Shown: positions 16,317-24,999 of the stretch, one piece after another
Layout: each line of letters starts with the position of its first letter
How positions within the stretch are numbered: position 1 is the first letter of the stretch
Source of the DNA: Burkholderiales bacterium
Lineage (GTDB): Bacteria; Pseudomonadota; Gammaproteobacteria; Burkholderiales; SG8-39
Reading direction: 5' to 3'
Assembly: GCA_023383795.1 (NCBI GenBank)
Contig: JAHDYJ010000005.1
Coordinates: forward strand, 1-40,221
Length of the DNA stretch: 40,221 nucleotides
The notes under the pieces: generated by a model
What the model saw: the letters and a program-made list of their open reading frames with translations, nothing else
What the model was told of the DNA's origin: nothing
Databases searched by the model: none
Position numbers and translations under genes: made by a program

Positions 16317-17054
16317 ATGAGCGGCGACGCGAATGACCGGACGCCGGACGCGGACCTGAGCGCGCGGCTCGCGCGGATCAGCACTGCGACCCTGACGATG
16401 GTGCTGCTGAAGCGCGGTATTCGCCGCGCGTGGCTGCGCGGGCCGATGCCGCTCTTTCCCGACGCGCCGCGGGTCGCCGGCCCCGCGTTCACCGTGCGCT
16501 TCGTGCCCGGGCGCGAGGATCTCGCGACGCCCGAGAGCTACGCGCGACCGGGCTCGTTCCGCGATGCGATCGAGGCGTGTCCGACAGGCCACATCATGGT
16601 GGTCGACGGCTGCGGGACGCGCGAGGCCGCCACGCTCGGCGACATCCTGATCGCGCGGCTGAAGGCGCGCGGGGCGGCCGCCGCCGTCGCCGACGCCCCG
16701 GTGCGCGACGTTGCCGAGATCCGCAAGGTCGGACTGCCGGTCTTCGCGGCCGGCGCGGCGGCGCCGCCGAGCATCGGCGCGCTCGCGTACGCCGGCTACG
16801 GCGAACTCGTCGGCTGCGGCGGCGTCGCAGTGGCGCCGGGCGACTTCGCGGTGGGCGATGCCGACGGCGTGGTGGTCGTGCCGCGCGCGCTCGCGGGGGA
16901 CATCGCCGCGGCCGGCGCCGAGCAGGAGCGCTTCGAACGCTTCGTGCAGTCGCGCGTCAAGCAGGGCCGGCCGGTCGTCGGGCTGTATCCGCCGAACGAC
17001 GCCGCGCTCGAGGACTACCGGCGCTGGTGCGCGGACGGCGAGCCCGGCGGCTGA
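16317..17054 (+). CDS. RraA-like / HMG-aldolase-family protein
   Basis: 245 residues of the RraA-like fold, whose members are class II pyruvate aldolases (HMG/CHA aldolase), oxaloacetate decarboxylases or RNase E inhibitors. Core motif GHIMVVDGCGTREAATLGD with AAAVADAPVRDVAEIRK keeps the Arg-Asp pair that binds substrate and metal in the aldolases. GDFAVGDADGVVVVPR follows. It is longer than E. coli RraA (161 aa) and resembles the soil-bacterial proteins annotated as ribonuclease activity regulators. An enzymatic role in catabolism is more likely than RNase control. Weak ribosome-binding site. Confidence 0.85.
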   Translation: MSGDANDRTPDADLSARLARISTATLTMVLLKRGIRRAWLRGPMPLFPDAPRVAGPAFTVRFVPGREDLATPESYARPGSFRDAIEACPTGHIMVVDGCGTREAATLGDILIARLKARGAAAAVADAPVRDVAEIRKVGLPVFAAGAAAPPSIGALAYAGYGELVGCGGVAVAPGDFAVGDADGVVVVPRALAGDIAAAGAEQERFERFVQSRVKQGRPVVGLYPPNDAALEDYRRWCADGEPGG

Positions 17055-17176
17055 GCGCCCTCGGGCGCCGCCGAGATCCCATGCCGCAGTGCACGATCGC
17101 GACGACGCGGGCGCGGCGCCGGCGGTCGCGGATCGCGGTACGATCGACGGGCAGCACACCCGACCGACGTGAGGCC

Positions 17177-17249
17177 GATGCCGCAGGCATCGCCTTCCCT
17201 GGCTTCGGGGAGCACGAGGGGGCGTCGCGAAGCGGCGCTGTCCCTCGTG
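17177..17249 (+). other. Inverted repeats in the leader of the ABC transporter operon
   Basis: GATGCC/GGCATC (17177-17182 with 17186-17191) and CACGAGGG/CCCTCGTG (17213-17220 with 17242-17249) lie in the 220-bp gap before the binding-protein gene. They could be a terminator of the RraA-like gene plus a leader structure or operator. No riboswitch consensus was recognised. Confidence 0.3.
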
Positions 17250-17274
17250 GCGTACAAACCCAAGGAGGAGGCAC

Positions 17275-18291
17275 ATGACGACCCGTACCCGCGTCACTGT
17301 CCGATGTCTGCTCGCGGCGGCGCTTGCCGCACCGCTCCCCGCGCTCGCCCAGTCCGATCTCCGCGCGCCGCTGCCGGCGCCGGTCAGCGTCAAGCAGGGG
17401 ATGCTCAACGTCCCGGCGCTCTCGCCGCTCTGGCTGCTGCCCGAGGAGGCGGCGAAGTACAACATCAAGATCGAGATGGTGATGTTCCAGCGCTTCGCCG
17501 ACGCGCGCACCGCGCTCGCCTCGGGCGACATCCAGCTCACCGCCTTCGGTCCCCAGGACATCTCGCTCGCGGTCGCGGGCGGCGCAAAGAGCCTGGTCGG
17601 GGTCGCCGGCGTGGGCTCGGGCAACGACTGCCTGCTGGTGCGCAAGGGCGAGGACATCAAGGATTGGAGGACCGTCGCCGACCGGCGCATCGGCGTCGGC
17701 GCCGGCTCGATCTCGTGGCTCAAGTTCGCCGCCTCGGTGAAGGAGAACGGCCTCAACTACGGCGGCCTGAAGATCGTGAACATCGTCGGCGGCGGCGCGA
17801 ACTACCTGAAGGCGGTGCGCGGCAAGGAGATCGACATGGCGGTCGTCTGGCAGCCGTTCTGCGCGCAGGCGATCGTCGAGGGCTGGGGCGCCTACCCGAC
17901 GATCGACCACAACCGCTCGGAGACCGTCGGCGGCCTGATCTCGGTCCTCGCGGTGAACCGCGACTTCATGGAGAAGAACCGCGACGCCGTGCAGCGGCTC
18001 GTTGTCGCGTACACCGACGTGCTGAAGATCGCCCGCGGCGATCCGAAGCGCTGGGCCAAGATCTACGCCGAGAAGGCCGGGCTGCCGGAGCCGGTGGCCG
18101 CCGAGTCGATCCGCATCACGCAGCTCGACCCGACCCTGCCGCTCGAATCGATCAAGCGGATCTCGAAGTTCCTCTCCGACAACGGCGTCATCACGCGCGA
18201 CGTGTCGGGCGAGATCGCGCAGCACTACTCCTACGACTTCCTGTCCAAGGCGACCGGCCAGTCCGCGGAGGCGCTCGGGCTCAAGAAGTAG
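17275..18291 (+). CDS. ABC transporter periplasmic binding protein (SsuA/TauA/NMT1 type)
   Basis: 338 residues. Signal peptide about 1-26 (ALA before QSDLR). Typical features of the nitrate/sulfonate/taurine binding proteins: SPLWLLPEEAAKYNI, VMFQRFADARTALASGDIQLTAFG, VCSG-like VAGGAKSLVGVAGVG, and a C-terminal LPLESIKRISKFLSDNGVI. AAGGAGGAGG precedes the ATG, a very strong site suited to an abundant binding protein. First gene of a three-gene ABC operon. The ligand (sulfonate, nitrate, pyrimidine precursor or other) is not evident. Confidence 0.9.
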   Translation: MTTRTRVTVRCLLAAALAAPLPALAQSDLRAPLPAPVSVKQGMLNVPALSPLWLLPEEAAKYNIKIEMVMFQRFADARTALASGDIQLTAFGPQDISLAVAGGAKSLVGVAGVGSGNDCLLVRKGEDIKDWRTVADRRIGVGAGSISWLKFAASVKENGLNYGGLKIVNIVGGGANYLKAVRGKEIDMAVVWQPFCAQAIVEGWGAYPTIDHNRSETVGGLISVLAVNRDFMEKNRDAVQRLVVAYTDVLKIARGDPKRWAKIYAEKAGLPEPVAAESIRITQLDPTLPLESIKRISKFLSDNGVITRDVSGEIAQHYSYDFLSKATGQSAEALGLKK

Positions 18292-18312
18292 GCGACGTCC
18301 GCCGGAGGCCCC

Positions 18313-19110
18313 GTGCCGAGGGTGCTGCGCGCGCCGTGGCTGCTCGTGCTGCCGGCGGCGCTGGTCGCGCTGTGGCACTTCGCCGTCGCCGAGCGCTGGA
18401 TCGTCGAGGGGATCATCCCCTCGCCGGCCCAGGTGCTCGACTCCTGGTACACGTGGATCTTCGGCAGCGCCCAGGCGACGCTCTCGCCGTACTCCGGCAC
18501 CTGGTTCGATAACGTCGCCTACTCGACACGCCGGGTGCTGCAGGGCTTCGGCCTCGCCGCGGCGGTGGCGATCCCGCTCGGGCTGATGATCGGCTGGAAC
18601 CGGCTGGTCGCGCAGGTCGTCGATCCGACGATCCAGCTCTTCCGGCCGGTGCCGATCACCGCGTGGCTGCCGTTCGCGATCGCGGTGTTCGGCATCTATG
18701 ACGCGAGCGCCCTCTTCCTGATCGGGCTCGGCGCGTTCTATCCGGTGGTGGTCAACACCACCCACGGCGTGCGCGACACCAACCTGCTCCTGCTGCGGGC
18801 CGCGCGCCTGATGGGCGCGCGGCCGGCCACGGTGCTCGCGAAGGTGGTGTTCCCGTCGGCGCTGCCGTCGATCTTCACCGGCCTGCGGCTCGGCATCGGC
18901 GTCGCCTGGACCGCGGTGATCGTCGCCGAGATGATCGCCGTGAAGTCGGGCCTCGGCTACGTGCTGTGGGACGCGTACTACGTCGGGCGCATGGACATCT
19001 GCGTCGCGACGATGTTCTCGGTCGGCCTGCTCGGCTATCTCTCCGATCGCGTCATCGTCGCCGCCGCGCGCTTCTTGCTGCGCTGGCGCACGCTGGAGGC
19101 GCACGAGTGA
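18313..19110 (+). CDS. ABC transporter permease (SsuC/TauC type)
   Basis: 265-residue inner-membrane permease with GTG start after GGAGG. About six TM helices and the binding-protein-dependent transport EAA-like loop LLLRAARLMGARPATVLAKVVFPSALPSIFTGLRLGIG. It forms the channel for the substrate delivered by the protein encoded 21 bp upstream. The stop overlaps the GTG start of the ATPase gene by 4 bp. Confidence 0.92.
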   Translation: MPRVLRAPWLLVLPAALVALWHFAVAERWIVEGIIPSPAQVLDSWYTWIFGSAQATLSPYSGTWFDNVAYSTRRVLQGFGLAAAVAIPLGLMIGWNRLVAQVVDPTIQLFRPVPITAWLPFAIAVFGIYDASALFLIGLGAFYPVVVNTTHGVRDTNLLLLRAARLMGARPATVLAKVVFPSALPSIFTGLRLGIGVAWTAVIVAEMIAVKSGLGYVLWDAYYVGRMDICVATMFSVGLLGYLSDRVIVAAARFLLRWRTLEAHE

Positions 19111-19916
19111 GCGGGGCGCCGGCGATCGCGCTCGAGCGGGTGCGCAAGGAGTTCGCCAAAGGCGAGCGGCGCGTGCTCGCCGTCGACGACGTCGATCTCG
19201 CCGTCGAGCAGCGCGAGTTCACCGCCATCCTCGGCCCCTCCGGCTGCGGCAAGTCGACGCTGCTCAACATGGTCGCGGGGTTCGAGGGGCCGACCGCCGG
19301 CAGGGTGCTCGCCGGCGGCGCCCCGGTCGACGGGCCCTCGCCCGCGCGCGCGGTCGTGTTCCAGGAGCCGGCGCTCTTCCCGTGGCTCAGCGTCTTCGAC
19401 AACGTCGTGTTCGGCCCCAAGACGCAGGGCAAGCCCGCCGCCGAGTACCGCGCGGGCGCGGCGCAGATCATCGAGCAGGTCGGCCTGAGCGGCTTCGAGT
19501 CGCACTACCCGGCCGAGCTCTCGGGCGGCATGCGCCAGCGCGTCGGCATCGCCCGCGTGCTCGTCATGCAGCCGCAGATCATGCTGATGGACGAGCCGTT
19601 CGGAGCCCTGGACGCGCAGACCCGCTCGCTGATGCAGGAGCTGCTGCTCGAGGTCTGGGAGCGCCATCACCAGACCGTGCTCTTCATCACCCACGACATC
19701 GAGGAAGCGCTGCTGCTCGCCGACCGCGTGTGCGTCATGACCGCGCGGCCGGGCCGCATCAAGAAGACGATCCGGGTCGCGATCCCGCGGCCGCGCTCGA
19801 TCGAGGTCACCACCTCGCCCGAGTTCAACCGGCTGCGCGCCGAGGTGTTCGCGCTGATCCGCGAGGAGAGCCTGCGCGCCGCGGCCGAGAGCGCGCGCGC
19901 GGGCGGCGCGCGCTAG
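19107..19916 (+). CDS. ABC transporter ATPase (SsuB/TauB type)
   Basis: 269-residue nucleotide-binding subunit. Walker A GPSGCGKST, Q-loop VVFQEPALFPWLSV, signature LSGGMRQR, Walker B IMLMDEPFGALD and H-loop LFITHDIEEA are all intact. GTG start in a GTGA overlap with the permease stop, with GGAGG just upstream. C-terminal RPRSIEVTTSPEFNRLRAEV is typical of SsuB/TauB-type subunits. Ends the operon; a REP-like double hairpin follows. Confidence 0.93.
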   Translation: MSGAPAIALERVRKEFAKGERRVLAVDDVDLAVEQREFTAILGPSGCGKSTLLNMVAGFEGPTAGRVLAGGAPVDGPSPARAVVFQEPALFPWLSVFDNVVFGPKTQGKPAAEYRAGAAQIIEQVGLSGFESHYPAELSGGMRQRVGIARVLVMQPQIMLMDEPFGALDAQTRSLMQELLLEVWERHHQTVLFITHDIEEALLLADRVCVMTARPGRIKKTIRVAIPRPRSIEVTTSPEFNRLRAEVFALIREESLRAAAESARAGGAR

Positions 19917-19978
19917 TCAGAGTCTACGGTGGCGCGGGCGTCGGCGGCTGCGCGCGGGCGGCGCCTGCGGCCGCTCTC

Positions 19979-20013
19979 CCCTCCTCTCCGAGGAGGGTGC
20001 CGGCGAAGCCGGC
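19979..20013. repeat. REP-like double hairpin between convergent operons
   Basis: CCCTCCTC/GAGGAGGG (19979-19986 with 19990-19997) is followed by GCCGGC/GCCGGC (19999-20004 with 20008-20013, loop GAA). It lies between the ABC operon ending at 19916 and the minus-strand deacetylase ending at 20115. This CTCCTC...GAGGAGGGTGCCGGCGAAG-type unit is a common dispersed intergenic repeat in GC-rich betaproteobacteria and may serve as a bidirectional terminator. Nothing else was seen in 19917-20114. Confidence 0.6.
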
Positions 20014-20114
20014 GGGGTGGTGTGTGCGCATCGCGGAGGCGTCAGCGGCCGCGCCCTTTGCCGCACCAGGGCTGTCCCGCCCGCCAACTCGCATCGCCTA
20101 CCAGGGCGTTCGAT

Positions 20115-20987
20115 TCAAGGCGCCGGCGACTGCGCCGCGTACCAGTCGGCGACCTGGCTGCCCGTCATGAAGCAGACGTCGGGGCGCGCCTGCAGGAAGT
20201 CGATCATGCGCTCCATGTCGCCCCAGCGGTGCGGGACGCCCATCAGGTGCGGATGCAACCCGATCGGCAGGATCCGCGTCTGGCGCGCCGTCTCGCGCTC
20301 GAAGCATTCGACGGTGCGCACGAGCCGCTTGTACATCTCGTCGGTCGAATGCCGCTCGACCGCGTAGATCAGGCTGTCGTTCACCTCGATGTTGTAGGGC
20401 ATGCCGACGATCGGGCCGTGCCTGGTCTTCAGCCACACCGGGATGTCCTCGATGACCCAGTCGTGGCAGTACTCGACGCCGCACGCCTTCAGGTGATCGA
20501 GCGTGTCCCAGGTCTCGCGCAGCCCCGGCGAGAGCCACCCGCGCGGGCGCTTGCCGGTGAAGCGCTCGATCTTGTCGAGCGAGGCCTCGATCAGGCCACG
20601 CTCGTCGGTCGCCGCGTTCAGCGTGCGCTGGTGCATGCCGTGGCCGACGAATTCCCAGCCGGCCTCCAGCATCGACTGCGCGGCCTGCGGATAGGCGTCG
20701 ATCACGCCGGCGTTGAAGCTCGTCGCGACGGGGAGCCGGCGCTCGGTGAAGAGCGCCACCATCCGCGGCAGGCCGCAGCGCATGCCGTAGTCGACCCAGC
20801 TGAAGTTCGGCACGTCGGGAATGGTCTCCTTGCCGTGCGGCGGCGTGAGGATCGTGCGCGGCATCGGGTCCTCGATGCGCCAGTGCTCGACGTTCACCAC
20901 CAGGACGACGACGATCGGCCTGCCGCCCGGCGGCGCGAGCCGCGGGCGCGAGGTCGAGAACTGGTAGTCGATGCGCGGGTTCGACAT
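20115..20987 (-). CDS. Polysaccharide deacetylase-family protein (NodB-like fold)
   Basis: 290 residues, no signal peptide. Fits the PuuE/allantoinase-like branch of polysaccharide deacetylases: long N-terminal strand region (GRPIVVVLVVNVEHW), ATSFNAGVIDAYPQAAQSMLEAGWEFVGHGMHQRT with the metal-site His, and RGWLSPGLRETWDTLDHLKACGVEY. The usual HxxxH is HGMHQRT (H-x-x-H), as in this branch. It is 13 bp downstream of a CoA-transferase and GAGGGGA precedes its ATG, so it is probably co-transcribed with it. Likely acts on a small amide or ureide, not on polysaccharide; that is family-based inference. Confidence 0.85.
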   Translation of the reverse strand: MSNPRIDYQFSTSRPRLAPPGGRPIVVVLVVNVEHWRIEDPMPRTILTPPHGKETIPDVPNFSWVDYGMRCGLPRMVALFTERRLPVATSFNAGVIDAYPQAAQSMLEAGWEFVGHGMHQRTLNAATDERGLIEASLDKIERFTGKRPRGWLSPGLRETWDTLDHLKACGVEYCHDWVIEDIPVWLKTRHGPIVGMPYNIEVNDSLIYAVERHSTDEMYKRLVRTVECFERETARQTRILPIGLHPHLMGVPHRWGDMERMIDFLQARPDVCFMTGSQVADWYAAQSPAP

Positions 20988-21000
20988 GCGGCTTCCCCTC

Positions 21001-22191
21001 TCAGATGACGTGCGCCTCGCGCAGGCGCGCGAGGTCGGCGGCCGAGTAGCCGAGCTCGCCGAGGATCTCGTCGGTGTGCTCGCCGAGCTCCGGCGTCGCG
21101 CGCACGATCGCCGCCGGCGTGCGCGAGAGCTTGACAACCTGGTTGACGATGCGGATCCCGCCGAGCGTCGGGTGCTCGACCGGCGCGGCGGCGCCGAGAT
21201 GGCGCACCTGCGGATCGGCGAACACCTCGTCCATGCGATAGATCGGGCCCGAGGGCACGCCCGCCTCGTTCAGCAGCGCGTTCCACTCGGCGGTGGTGCG
21301 GGTCGCGAGCGCCGCGTTGATCTCCGCGTTGAGCTGCGCTCGGTTCTGCGCGCGCGCCTTCTCGTCGGCGAACTCCGGACGATCCGCCCACGCCTCCTGC
21401 CCGAGCGCCCTGCAGAAGCGCCGGAAGATGATCTGGCCGGACGCGCCGACGTTCAGGTAGCCGTCGGCCGTGCGGTACGCCGAGGTCGGCATCGAGTGCG
21501 GATGGTCGTTGCCGACCTGCTGCGGCACCTCGCCGGTCACGAGATAGCGCGCGGCCTGGAAATCCATCAGGCCGATCTGCGCCTGCAGCAGGTTCGACTG
21601 CACCCACTGCCCTTCGCCCGAGCGCTCGCGCTCGAGCAGCGCCGTGAGCACGCCGCACGCGGCGTAGAGCCCCGCGGCGATGTCGGCGACCGCGGTGCCC
21701 GCGCGCATCGGTCCGCGGCCCGGTTCGCCGGTGACCATCATCAGGCCGCCCATGCCCTGCGCGATCTGGTCGAAGCCGGGCCGGTTCCGGTACGGCCCGT
21801 CCTGCCCGAAGCCGGAGATCGAGGCGAGCACGATGCGCGGATTGACCGCGCGCAGCGCCGCGTAGTCGATGCCGAGCCTCACCTTGACGTCGGGCCGGAA
21901 GTTCTCGACCACCACGTCGGCGCGCTCGACCATCCGCATGAAGATCTCGCGGCCCTCCGGCGCCTTGATGTTGAGCGTCATCGAGCGCTTGTTGCGGTGC
22001 AGGTTCTGCATGTCGAAGCCGTGCCGCGGCCCGCTCATCGTGTCCTGCTCGACCGACGGCGGCAGCTCGATCTTGATCACGTCGGCGCCGAAGTCGGCGA
22101 GCTGCTTGACGCAGGTCGGTCCGGCGCGCACGCGCGTGAGGTCGAGCACGACGAAGCGCGCGAGCGCCGTGGAAGCGGGAGTGTGCGGCAT
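21001..22191 (-). CDS. CaiB/BaiF family CoA-transferase
   Basis: 396-residue class III CoA-transferase, length normal. N-terminal LDLTRVRAGPTCVKQLADFGADVIKIE, NLHRNKRSMTLNIK and the catalytic Asp170 in RAGTAVADIAAG are all present. These enzymes move CoA between carboxylic acids through an aspartyl-CoA thioester. Donor and acceptor acids cannot be predicted. Followed closely by the deacetylase-like gene and 35 bp downstream of an amidase gene, so it may belong to a small catabolic operon. Confidence 0.93.
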   Translation of the reverse strand: MPHTPASTALARFVVLDLTRVRAGPTCVKQLADFGADVIKIELPPSVEQDTMSGPRHGFDMQNLHRNKRSMTLNIKAPEGREIFMRMVERADVVVENFRPDVKVRLGIDYAALRAVNPRIVLASISGFGQDGPYRNRPGFDQIAQGMGGLMMVTGEPGRGPMRAGTAVADIAAGLYAACGVLTALLERERSGEGQWVQSNLLQAQIGLMDFQAARYLVTGEVPQQVGNDHPHSMPTSAYRTADGYLNVGASGQIIFRRFCRALGQEAWADRPEFADEKARAQNRAQLNAEINAALATRTTAEWNALLNEAGVPSGPIYRMDEVFADPQVRHLGAAAPVEHPTLGGIRIVNQVVKLSRTPAAIVRATPELGEHTDEILGELGYSAADLARLREAHVI

Positions 22192-22226
22192 GGCCGGTGC
22201 CCTGGAGCCCGAATGGAAGACAGAGG

Positions 22227-23504
22227 TTAACCCAGCTCGGCGGCGAGGCCGAGCACGAGCGCGTCGCGCCCGTGCGCGGCCACGAGCTGCACGCCGACCG
22301 GCAGTCCGTCCGCCTGCTGCGGCGCGGGCACGCTGATCGCCGGCAGCCCGGCGATGCTCGCCGGCGCGGTGAGATCGCCCTGGCTCGACGGCACGGGGGC
22401 GTCGAGCGGGAACGCGACCTGGGGCGTGGTCGGCAGGAGCAGCGCGTCGCACCGGGCGAGCAGGCCCAGGAACTCCTCGCGCGCGCGCTCGATCCGCGCC
22501 GCCGCGCGCGCGACGCGCTCCGGGCTCGCGCGCCGGCCGAACTCGAGCGCCGCGCGCAGCGCGGGCGAGATCTCCGCGGCCGCCTCGTCGAGGAGCGCCG
22601 CGTGCGTCTGCGCGCCCTCGATCTCGGTGCGCAGGAACGCAGCGCGCCGCGCTTCGGCCCAGTCGAAGCCGGCGGCGTCGACGTCGAGGAGGCGATGCCC
22701 GGCGCGCTGCAGCGACCGCGCCGCCGCATCGGTCGCCGTCAGGATCGCGGCCGGGACGCAGGCCTCGAGCCCGCGCGCCACGCCGATCGTCGCGCCCGGC
22801 GCGGCCTCGACGCCGATCGCGTCGGCGAGCGCCGCGGCGACGCCCGCCGCATCGGCCACGGTTCGCGCCAGCACGCCGACCCGATCGAGCGATGGGGCGA
22901 GCGGTACGACTCCGGTCGCGTCGACGAGACCCGCGCTCGGCACGTAGCCGACGATGCCGCAGTACGACGCGGGAATGCGCACCGAGCCGAGCGTATCGGT
23001 GCCGAGCGCAGCGACGCACATCCCCGCGGCGACCGCCGCCGCCGAGCCGCTGCTCGAGCCTCCGGCGGTGCAGCGCTCGCGGCACGGGTTGCGGCAGCGG
23101 CCGAAGTGCGGGTTGTCGCCGACCGCGCCGAGCGCGGCCTCGTCCATCAGCGTCTTGCCGAGGAGCACCGCGCCGCCGCTGCGCAGGCGGGCGACGCACG
23201 CCGCGTCGTGCGCCGGTACGCGCGAGGCGAGCGCCGCGATGCCCGCCGCGGCCGGCAGGCCGGCGACGTCGATGTTGTCCTTGATCGCGAGCGGGACGCC
23301 GTCCAGCGGCCCGCGCGCCGCGCCGCGGCGCCAGCGCGCGTCGGACTGGCCGGCCGCGGCGCGCGCGCCCTCGGCGTCGACGCTGACGAAAGCGTTCAGG
23401 CGCGGATTGCGCGCGGCGATCTCGCGCAGGCAGGCTTCCGCAAGTTCCTGCGCGCCGGTCTGCGCCCGCAGCCGCTGGAACTCGCGGATCGTCGGCAACG
23501 GCAC
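22227..23504 (-). CDS. Amidase signature-family hydrolase
   Basis: 425 residues, GTG start. The Ser-cisSer-Lys triad is visible: K75 in PLAIKDNID, the cis-Ser in GGSSSGSAAA (about residue 150) and nucleophile S174 in GTDTLGSVRIPAS. The usual GGS before the nucleophile is LGS here. Resembles AtzF/allophanate-hydrolase-like and glutamyl-amidase-like members; substrate unknown. The preceding gene on this strand (sirtuin) ends 31 bp upstream, and the CoA-transferase starts 35 bp downstream. The GTG start was chosen as the first start giving the family N-terminus; its ribosome-binding site is weak. Confidence 0.88.
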   Translation of the reverse strand: MPLPTIREFQRLRAQTGAQELAEACLREIAARNPRLNAFVSVDAEGARAAAGQSDARWRRGAARGPLDGVPLAIKDNIDVAGLPAAAGIAALASRVPAHDAACVARLRSGGAVLLGKTLMDEAALGAVGDNPHFGRCRNPCRERCTAGGSSSGSAAAVAAGMCVAALGTDTLGSVRIPASYCGIVGYVPSAGLVDATGVVPLAPSLDRVGVLARTVADAAGVAAALADAIGVEAAPGATIGVARGLEACVPAAILTATDAAARSLQRAGHRLLDVDAAGFDWAEARRAAFLRTEIEGAQTHAALLDEAAAEISPALRAALEFGRRASPERVARAAARIERAREEFLGLLARCDALLLPTTPQVAFPLDAPVPSSQGDLTAPASIAGLPAISVPAPQQADGLPVGVQLVAAHGRDALVLGLAAELG

Positions 23505-23535
23505 AGTGCGCCCGCCCCCGGTGCCGGACCCGGCG

Positions 23536-24315
23536 TCAGGCCGTCGCGCGCACGACGCGCGGCAGCACCTCGCCGATCGGCTCGCGCAGCACCGCATCGG
23601 CGATGTCGTCGTACGGCGTCGGCTGGGCGTTGACGATCACGACGCGCGCGCCCGCTTCCTTGGCGAGCGGCACCATGCCCGCGACCGGGTAGACCTGCAG
23701 GCTCGTGCCGACGGCGAGGAGCAGATCGGCCTCCTCCGCCGAGCGCATCGCGCCGGCGATCACCTCGGCGTCGAGCGCCTGGCCGAACGAGATCGTCGCG
23801 CTCTTCAGGATCCCGCCGCACCGCTCGCAGGACGGGTCGGCCTCGCCGGCGCGCACGCGGTCGAGCGTCGGCTGCATCGGGCCGCGCCAGCCGCAACCCC
23901 AGCAGGTCACCTCGTGCAGCGTGCCGTGCACCTCGATCACGCGCTCCGGCGAGTTGCCGGCGCGCTGATGGAGGCCGTCGATGTTCTGCGTGACGAGCGC
24001 GCGGAGCTTCCCGCGCCGCTCGAGCGCGACCAGGGCGAGATGCCCCGCGTTCGGCCGCGCGGTCCACGCCGGGCTCGCGAGCCGCCCCTGCCACGCGGCC
24101 TTGCGCACTTCCGGCTCGGCGAGGTAGTTCTGCAGCGTCGAGAGCTTCTCCGCAGCGGGGTTCCTGGTCCACACGCCCTGCGGGCCGCGGAAATCGGGAA
24201 TGCCGGAGTCGGTCGAGATGCCCGCGCCGGTCAGCGCGACGACGCGCTCGGCGGCATCGATCCAGCCCTGCACGCGCGCGGCAGCCTCCGAACCGTTCAC
24301 GCCGTCTCCGCCCAT
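23536..24315 (-). CDS. cobB: Sir2-family NAD-dependent protein deacylase
   Basis: 259 residues. Sirtuin motifs GAGISTDSGIPDFRG (29-44), TQNIDGLHQRAG (109-120), catalytic His130 in VIEVHGTLHE, and a zinc site of C138, C141, C163 and C166. VGTSLQVYPVAG follows. It removes acyl groups from lysines using NAD+. The ATG at 24315 has a poor ribosome-binding site; a GTG five codons later (24300) has GGAGA just upstream and may be the true start. Gene name by family only. Confidence 0.9.
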   Translation of the reverse strand: MGGDGVNGSEAAARVQGWIDAAERVVALTGAGISTDSGIPDFRGPQGVWTRNPAAEKLSTLQNYLAEPEVRKAAWQGRLASPAWTARPNAGHLALVALERRGKLRALVTQNIDGLHQRAGNSPERVIEVHGTLHEVTCWGCGWRGPMQPTLDRVRAGEADPSCERCGGILKSATISFGQALDAEVIAGAMRSAEEADLLLAVGTSLQVYPVAGMVPLAKEAGARVVIVNAQPTPYDDIADAVLREPIGEVLPRVVRATA

Positions 24316-24401
24316 GTCCGCGAAAGCAAAGCCCGCTCGCTGCGGGCTTCGGCGCGACAGTGTAGCGGACTCGCCGCGCCGGCGGGACCGGCGACGCAGC
24401 G

Positions 24402-24599
24402 TCAGGAGCGGTCGCGCCCTTGCCGCCGCATCGTTCCTGCGGCCTGGTTCGGGCCCAGCTCGCGCACCGTGTAGCCGTCGAGCGACGGCCGGTCGGGCAG
24501 CGCTTCGTCCTCGCCCGGGTTCGTGATCGGGAAATCCTGTACACGCGCCGCCGGCGCCGGCGGTCTTGCCTTCGCGCGCTTGCGGCGAAACCAGCGCAT
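24402..24599 (-). CDS. Small basic protein of unknown function
   Basis: 65 residues. Basic start MRWFRRKRAKARPP, then a distinctive acidic, Pro-containing segment (DFPITNPGEDEALPDRPSLD) and GYTVRELGPNQAAG. No family recognised. AGAGG lies just ahead of the ATG and residue use is not that of a random frame. It is 86 bp upstream of the sirtuin gene on the same strand, so it may be its operon partner. Confidence 0.55.
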   Translation of the reverse strand: MRWFRRKRAKARPPAPAARVQDFPITNPGEDEALPDRPSLDGYTVRELGPNQAAGTMRRQGRDRS

Positions 24600-24999
24600 G
24601 ACCTCTGCTTCGCTCCTCTTCGTGCAGGTCGTTTGAGCCTCGCGAACGATATTCGGTTGCGCCGCGGGTGTCCAGCGCGTGCGCGCGATTTCCGGCTCGT
24701 CGCCGCGCGATGCACGCGCCGCCGTCGTGCCCGCCCGACAGCGCGCACTGCGGCCGCCACGGGCTCGCGCAAGCGCTTATCGCGCTCGCCACGCTGATCG
24801 GCCGGCCGCCTGCCGATCCGCCGCCACACCGGCCGCGGTCGACGCTGCGGCCGGCCGATCCGCCGCTCGCGCGATGCGCTGCGGCAGCCAAACGCCGCTG
24901 GGAGTTTCGGGTCAGAATAGCGGCGGCACCGCAGCGTGCACCGGGCGGAGGAGCATCGGGGCCCGGGGGACGAGACCACTCCGACAACGAGGGCCTTGG
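24600..24999. other. 400-bp divergent intergenic region upstream of cydAB
   Basis: No gene is supported here. The region separates the minus-strand small protein (start 24599) from cydA (start 25000) and must hold both promoters. It contains an imperfect direct repeat of GGCCGGCC followed by CGATCCGCCG (around 24800 and 24851). No FNR/ANR-type TTGAT...ATCAA site was found. Confidence 0.5.

Noticed and set aside
17055..17274. Riboswitch before the ABC transporter operon
   Set aside because: Hairpins are present, but no TPP or other riboswitch consensus could be recognised.
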